Assembly: GCA_964370715.1 (NCBI GenBank)
Contig: CAYJKJ010000001.1
Coordinates: 186,001-250,000 of the forward strand
Direction: 5' to 3'
Length of the DNA: 64,000 bases
From: CAYJAY01 sp964370715
Lineage (GTDB): Bacteria; Bacillota; Clostridia; Oscillospirales; Ruminococcaceae
Made by a program: the position numbers and the translations under genes. Under the pieces are notes generated by a model. It had not been told where the DNA came from. It did no database searches and saw nothing but the letters and a program-made list of their open reading frames with translations. This document shows, one piece after another, positions 60,386 through 64,000 of the stretch. Every line of letters begins with the position of its first letter. Position 1 is the first letter of the stretch.

Positions 60386-61400
60386 AACAGAAAACCTTAA
60401 ATTCAGCGTAGTTGTTCCGGTTTATAACGTTGAAAAATATCTTTCAAATTCTATCAACTGTCTTTTGTCGGGAAGTTATAAAAACCTTGAGATACTTTTA
60501 GTCAACGATGGAAGCTTGGATAATTCGGGCAAAATATGCGATGAATTCGCTTTAAAAGACTCGAGAATTAAGGTTTTTCATCAACAAAATCAAGGTCCTT
60601 CCGGCGCTCGCAACACCGGATTGTTAAACGCAACGGGCGACTATATTGTTTTTTTCGATAGCGACGATAGCTTTGCCGACGATTGTTTAAAGGATATCGC
60701 CAAAATATTGATTGAAAACCCCGTTGATGTTGTGGTAAACTATGTTAAAGCTGTTTTCTATGACACGGGAAAGGTGTTCTACCATAGAGATTCAAACTTC
60801 GACAAAACTAAAATAAACGGCAAAGACAGCGACAGCGTTGTCGCAGAGCTTAAAAGGAACAACGCCTCCCCTTGCGTATATCGATATGTTGTCAGGCGGC
60901 AACTAATAATAGATAACGATTTATTTTTTATACCGGGGCATCTGAATGAAGATGCGTTATGGACCCCCACCATGCTATGTTGCGCTAACAGTTTTTATCT
61001 CAACGAAAAAGATTACTATGTCTATAATCTAAGGTCGCTTTCGATAATGACAGACCCGAAAAACTACAAACGATATTACGATCTTTTAACTATATGCGAA
61101 AAACTTTTTGAACTTTCGATTGATAAATCAATGCCCAAAAAACTATATATCTATAATCTAATATGTATTCTCTTAAACGATCTTTTGCAACAACGAGTAT
61201 ATTTTCTAGATGATCAAAAAGCATCAATTAACAACTGGTTTAATCAAAACAATGATCTTTTGAAAGAAGTTTCGACGGCACAACCCCTTATTAATGGTTT
61301 TGCCAAAGTTGTTGGAGCAAAAAACAGCATGATATTTTTCGCAGATGCGGTGAAATATAAAAATAGATTTAAAAAAATGTTTAGTAGATCGACAGATTAA
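60378..61400 (+). CDS. GT2-family glycosyltransferase
   Basis: 340 residues of the GT-A fold. VVPVYNVEKYLSNSI at the start, the donor-binding LVNDGS and the metal-binding DSDDS near residue 96. ATG at 60378 follows AAGGAG, overlapping the end of the GT4 gene. It probably adds the next sugar to the same polymer. The C-terminal 100 residues are less conserved and give the acceptor specificity. Confidence 0.93.
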   Translation: MSKTENLKFSVVVPVYNVEKYLSNSINCLLSGSYKNLEILLVNDGSLDNSGKICDEFALKDSRIKVFHQQNQGPSGARNTGLLNATGDYIVFFDSDDSFADDCLKDIAKILIENPVDVVVNYVKAVFYDTGKVFYHRDSNFDKTKINGKDSDSVVAELKRNNASPCVYRYVVRRQLIIDNDLFFIPGHLNEDALWTPTMLCCANSFYLNEKDYYVYNLRSLSIMTDPKNYKRYYDLLTICEKLFELSIDKSMPKKLYIYNLICILLNDLLQQRVYFLDDQKASINNWFNQNNDLLKEVSTAQPLINGFAKVVGAKNSMIFFADAVKYKNRFKKMFSRSTD

Positions 61401-61427
61401 AAATATAATGAAAAGAGGAATAAAACA

Positions 61428-62087
61428 ATGTTTAACCCTATCGACAAAGAAACTTGGGCAAGGACCTCGTATTACGATCATTTCATCAAAGAAAATCGTT
61501 GTACCTACAGCATAACCTGTAACATCGAAATAACCGAGCTGCTAGCAGAGATAAAAAAGAAAAATGTTAAGCTATACCCTGCAATGATGTATATTGTAAC
61601 AACTGCCGCTAATAAATATGATGAGTTTAAAACAAGAATAAACAAAGATGGCGTTCTTGGCATCTATGATACGTTAGACCCTAGCTACACCGTTTTTAAC
61701 GAAAAAACAAAAACGTTTTCCGCTATACATTCAAAGTATGATAAAGATTTCAACAGCTTTAACAACAGCTATCTTAAAACTACCGAAAAATACGCCGATT
61801 CAACCGTTTTGTTTCCGATTGAATCTATGCCGGAAAACACGTTTGACGTCTATATAACCCCTTGGATAACGTTTTCATCCTTAAACTTAAATTTCTATAA
61901 CGATGGTTTAGACCTTAAACCAACCATCACGCTTGGCAAATTCTTTTTGCAAGACAACACCACCTATATTCCAATATCGGTTACCGTTCACCACGCTGTT
62001 TGCGACGGATACCACGTTGCAAAGTTTTTTGAAAAAGTTCAAAGAATGTGTCACCAACGTGTAGATTGGCTAAAAATTTCTGAATAA
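61428..62087 (+). CDS. Chloramphenicol acetyltransferase-like protein
   Basis: 219 residues, the usual length of CAT type A. The catalytic histidine motif VTVHHAVCDGYHVAKFF is near residue 186. Members acetylate chloramphenicol; others of the same fold have unknown substrates. I find the usual fold from FNPIDKETWARTSYYDHF to the end. It lies 27 bp behind the GT2 gene on the same strand and base composition does not differ from neighbours, so it may be a chromosomal acetyltransferase for surface or other use rather than an acquired resistance gene. I cannot tell which from the sequence. Confidence 0.88.
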   Translation: MFNPIDKETWARTSYYDHFIKENRCTYSITCNIEITELLAEIKKKNVKLYPAMMYIVTTAANKYDEFKTRINKDGVLGIYDTLDPSYTVFNEKTKTFSAIHSKYDKDFNSFNNSYLKTTEKYADSTVLFPIESMPENTFDVYITPWITFSSLNLNFYNDGLDLKPTITLGKFFLQDNTTYIPISVTVHHAVCDGYHVAKFFEKVQRMCHQRVDWLKISE

Positions 62088-62146
62088 ACAACTAGGCTCT
62101 GTTTTGTTTACTCCAACACTTAGTATAAGAGCGCCTAGCGGTAGCA

Positions 62147-62181
62147 AAAGGGCTTCGACAATGATTTTGTCGAAGCCCTTT
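62147..62181. terminator. Terminator between CAT-like gene and rplS (first hairpin)
   Basis: 15-bp stem AAAGGGCTTCGACAA/TTGTCGAAGCCCTTT. T-run is better on the minus strand. With the next hairpin it separates two convergent units. Confidence 0.75.
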
Positions 62182-62190
62182 CATCATAAA

Positions 62191-62230
62191 GTCAAAACGC
62201 TTAATTTCCAAAACTGAAAATTAAGCGTTT
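62191..62230 (-). terminator. Terminator of rplS (second hairpin)
   Basis: 13-bp stem AAACGCTTAATTT/AAATTAAGCGTTT with four T behind it on the minus strand, directly after the rplS stop codon. Confidence 0.75.
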
Positions 62231-62237
62231 AAAAAAA

Positions 62238-62585
62238 CTATCTTGTAATTTTTTCTTTAACCTTAGCAGATTTACCAACACGGTCTCTAAGATAATAAAG
62301 TTTTGCTCTTCTAACTTTACCCATACGAACAAGTTCAACTCTGTCAACGTTTGGCGAGTTAATCGGGAAAACCCTTTCAACGCCAACACCATATGATGTA
62401 CGTCTAACTGTGAATGTTTCTTCGATTCCGCCATGTTTTTTAGCGATAACAGTTCCTTCAAAGATCTGAATTCTTTGACGTTCACCCTCTTTAATTCGAA
62501 CATGAACTTTAACTGTGTCTCCAACATTGACTGAATGAGGCTCAGCTCTTAGCATTTCTTTTGTCATTAGTCTTAATGCATCCAT
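62238..62585 (-). CDS. rplS: Ribosomal protein L19
   Basis: 115 residues, the normal length. Component of the 50S subunit at the contact with 30S. VNVGDTVKVHVRIKEGERQR, FEGTVIAKKHGG and RRTSYGVGVERVFP are all family blocks. ATG at 62585 follows GGAGG. It is a single-gene unit with its own promoter and leader, ending in the hairpin at 62191-62230. Regulation by the leader (L19 feedback) is likely. Confidence 0.98.
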   Translation of the reverse strand: MDALRLMTKEMLRAEPHSVNVGDTVKVHVRIKEGERQRIQIFEGTVIAKKHGGIEETFTVRRTSYGVGVERVFPINSPNVDRVELVRMGKVRRAKLYYLRDRVGKSAKVKEKITR

Positions 62586-62609
62586 CTTTTGTATCCTCCA
62601 TAATTTTTT

Positions 62610-62700
62610 TATTGTTCCGACATTCGTGCCATATTGGCAGAGGACTGTCTGCTTAATGTTTAAACATTAACCCCGCTGGCTTTCCAGAGGATTTATGCAA
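62610..62700 (-). ncRNA. Ribosomal protein L19 leader-like structure
   Basis: The 5' region of rplS on the minus strand holds GCATAAATCCTCTGG, a second TCCTCTG copy, a GGAAAGCCAGCGGGG stretch and a palindrome (TTAATGTTTAAACATTAA, 62653-62670). The order and the repeated TCCTCTG agree with the L19 leader type of Firmicutes, which binds L19 to limit its own expression. Boundaries are approximate. Confidence 0.6.
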
Positions 62701-62709
62701 GCACAAATT

Positions 62710-62738
62710 ATTATATCAAATAAATATGTATATTTCAA
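62710..62738 (-). promoter_or_regulatory. Promoter of rplS
   Basis: Minus strand: TTGAAA (62733-62738), 17-bp spacer, TATAAT (62710-62715), just upstream of the leader. Confidence 0.75.
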
Positions 62739-62798
62739 GGGTTTTTTGTATTTATTTTCGATTTTTTAAGTTTTTTGCATTTTATGTCGCTAGGTCAA

Positions 62799-64000
62799 TT
62801 ATTGTTTACGAAGCGAGTTTATCAATTGTTCATCCACCGTTACAAAAGCCGAATAATTAGTGTTATATATAACCATTCCAAGCTTTGCTCCGGGCGGTTT
62901 CTTGATGTTTTTAACTATAGTGTAATCGACCGCCACTCCTTCGCCGCCCTTTTCGCTGCTATAAAACGCCGCTATCATTGCGGCTTCGGTATAGTCTTTT
63001 TCGCTAGGTTCGGTGTTTTCGGTGAAAAGCACCACATGGCTTCCGGGGGCGTTTTTAACATGAAACCAAACATCGTGTTTAGCGGCTGTTTTAAACGTTA
63101 GCTTTTCGTTAGCAAGGTTGTTTTTTCCAACCAAAACTTTATAACCACCGCTCGTTTCAAATTCAACATAATCAACCGTTTTCATCTGCTTTTTGTTGGG
63201 CATTTTAAAGGATTTTAAAAATCCCGCTTCTTTTAGTTCGCGGCGAATATTAAGATATTCCTGTTCGGTTTTCGCCCCATCGATTTCATACAAAACCGAT
63301 TTAAGATACTCGATTTCTTGTTCACCTGTTTTTATAAGGTCGGCGAGAACTTTTTTTGCTGTCACAAGCTTTCGATAGTCTTTATAGTATTTTTGGGCGT
63401 TAGCGTTTGCCGAAAGCATCGGGTCAAGCGGTATCGTTATGTTTTGGTTAGTGTAATAGTTTAACACATTTGCGCTTTTGTCCCTAGGGTTAATGTTGCT
63501 AATATTAGCGGTCAAAAGTTCACCATACAGCTTTTTTGTTTCGGCTTTGTCGGCTAAAAGAAATTCTTCTTGTCTTGCGGTTTGTCGGCGACAGGTTCTA
63601 TCCAATATCGTTGAAACTTGTTTTTTAAGATCGTGTGATTTATTTTTCGACCGTTCAATTCGGTCTTTTTCCGAAAAGTATCTATCAAACATTTCGGAGG
63701 CTGTTTCAAAAAATTGTTTTGTGCAGGTCTCTTCATATTGGTTAATGTCGATAAACGAGAATTCAAACGGACGTTCTTTGTCGTATAAAATACAAAATTT
63801 TGCGCCTTCTCCGTTTGCAGCTTGCTTAACGTTTTGTATTGCGGTATAGAGTAGACCGATCTGCTGTTCGCTCAAACGGTCTGCATCCTGTTCTTGCTTC
63901 GACACTATGTAGGAGATCTCTCGAGCAACAAGCGGACCTATTCCGGACGAAACTTCCATAATAGCTTGTGCCAACGGTTTTTGTTTTGTGATGATTAGAT
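62799..64000 (-). CDS. rqcH: RqcH (NFACT family) ribosome quality control protein, 5' end outside the window
   Basis: The frame stays open to the window edge, so about the last 400 residues are seen (full proteins about 570-590). A coiled-coil region is followed by the C-terminal NFACT-R domain (GGYKVLVGKNNLANEKLTF, HDVWFHVKNAPGSHVVLF, GVAVDYT, KPPGAKLGMVIY). RqcH (also called FbpA) binds stalled 50S subunits and adds alanine tails to the nascent chain. The NFACT-N part with its aspartate-arginine motif lies outside. The reading frame has no interruption, so it is partial because of the window, not broken. Confidence 0.95.
   Translation of the reverse strand, partial: LIITKQKPLAQAIMEVSSGIGPLVAREISYIVSKQEQDADRLSEQQIGLLYTAIQNVKQAANGEGAKFCILYDKERPFEFSFIDINQYEETCTKQFFETASEMFDRYFSEKDRIERSKNKSHDLKKQVSTILDRTCRRQTARQEEFLLADKAETKKLYGELLTANISNINPRDKSANVLNYYTNQNITIPLDPMLSANANAQKYYKDYRKLVTAKKVLADLIKTGEQEIEYLKSVLYEIDGAKTEQEYLNIRRELKEAGFLKSFKMPNKKQMKTVDYVEFETSGGYKVLVGKNNLANEKLTFKTAAKHDVWFHVKNAPGSHVVLFTENTEPSEKDYTEAAMIAAFYSSEKGGEGVAVDYTIVKNIKKPPGAKLGMVIYNTNYSAFVTVDEQLINSLRKQ

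Noticed and set aside
61428..62087. The CAT-like gene as part of a resistance transposon
   Set aside because: No terminal repeats, transposase or composition change; tight spacing to the upstream gene suggests a resident gene.
62201..62527. Minus-strand ORF overlapping rplS in another frame
   Set aside because: rplS is unambiguous in length and motifs; the other frame has no family and no start site.
1..64000. CRISPR arrays, tRNA or rRNA genes, insertion sequences, prophage
   Set aside because: No regularly spaced repeats, no tRNA-like T-arm or anticodon arms in the gaps, no transposase or integrase and no phage structural genes were found on reading both strands.

Overview
The window looks like chromosomal DNA of an anaerobic low-GC Gram-positive bacterium of the class Clostridia. 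The reasons are the AT-rich intergenic DNA with strong stem-loop terminators, GGAGG-type ribosome binding sites with several TTG/GTG starts, a type III glutamine synthetase, B12-dependent glutamate mutase with methylaspartate ammonia-lyase (glutamate fermentation), RqcH, Lgt, an L19 leader, lipoprotein-type binding proteins and no outer-membrane genes. I see no rRNA, tRNA, CRISPR array, insertion sequence or prophage. The species cannot be named from the sequence alone.

Layout. (1) 1-5.1 kb, minus strand: a nitrogen unit of a sugar-amidotransferase-like enzyme, glutamine synthetase III and an ammonium channel fused to a PII protein, driven by a clear promoter that is followed at once by a terminator hairpin (probable attenuator). 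(2) 5.2-9.4 kb: a sulfur or selenium unit with a thioredoxin-reductase-like flavoprotein, a YeeE/YedE transporter split into two genes around a TusA carrier, a LysR regulator and a second TusA. The first YedE half has no ATG, GTG or TTG start. (3) 9.5-12.5 kb, plus strand: small accessory genes (YczE-like membrane protein, DUF1905, a 39-residue ORF, DUF1848, homocysteine methyltransferase). (4) 12.6-18.9 kb, minus strand: a compact VTC / DUF4956 / phosphodiester-glycosidase / small membrane protein / DUF4353 lipoprotein operon next to a two-component system. (5) 19.2-27.1 kb, minus strand: MglBAC-type sugar ABC transporter with a three-component sensor (anchored binding protein, YesM-like kinase, YesN-like regulator). 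(6) 27.3-33.2 kb, plus strand: a solute-binding GGDEF/EAL protein with a disturbed start, a 250-bp field of hairpins, a GH13 glucosidase, a 52-residue protein and a small XRE regulator.

(7) 33.3-40.5 kb, plus strand: the methylaspartate operon (glmS, glmL, glmE, mal) followed by three genes of unknown role (AtuA-like, DUF4387, P-loop plus tRNA-editing-like domain). (8) 41.3-45.3 kb: two tandem paralogous polytopic membrane proteins with a GT-C-like acidic motif. (9) 45.5-50.3 kb: an RND exporter and its TetR regulator, with promoter and palindromic operator. The exporter carries a coiled-coil insertion with an off-composition proline-rich core. (10) 50.3-58.7 kb, minus strand: hom, thrB, lysC, two M16 peptidase-like genes, lgt and an EAL phosphodiesterase. 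(11) 58.8-62.1 kb, plus strand: a candidate small RNA with four phased TTACA repeats over its promoter, two glycosyltransferases and a chloramphenicol-acetyltransferase-like gene. (12) 62.2-64 kb, minus strand: rplS with its leader and the 3' part of rqcH.

The genes together describe a cell that assimilates ammonium under tight control, ferments glutamate through methylaspartate, takes up sugars under a dedicated sensor and modifies its surface. The parts I find least explained are the VTC/DUF4956 operon, the three trailing genes of the methylaspartate operon, the split YedE unit with its missing start codon, and the candidate small RNA upstream of the glycosyltransferases.
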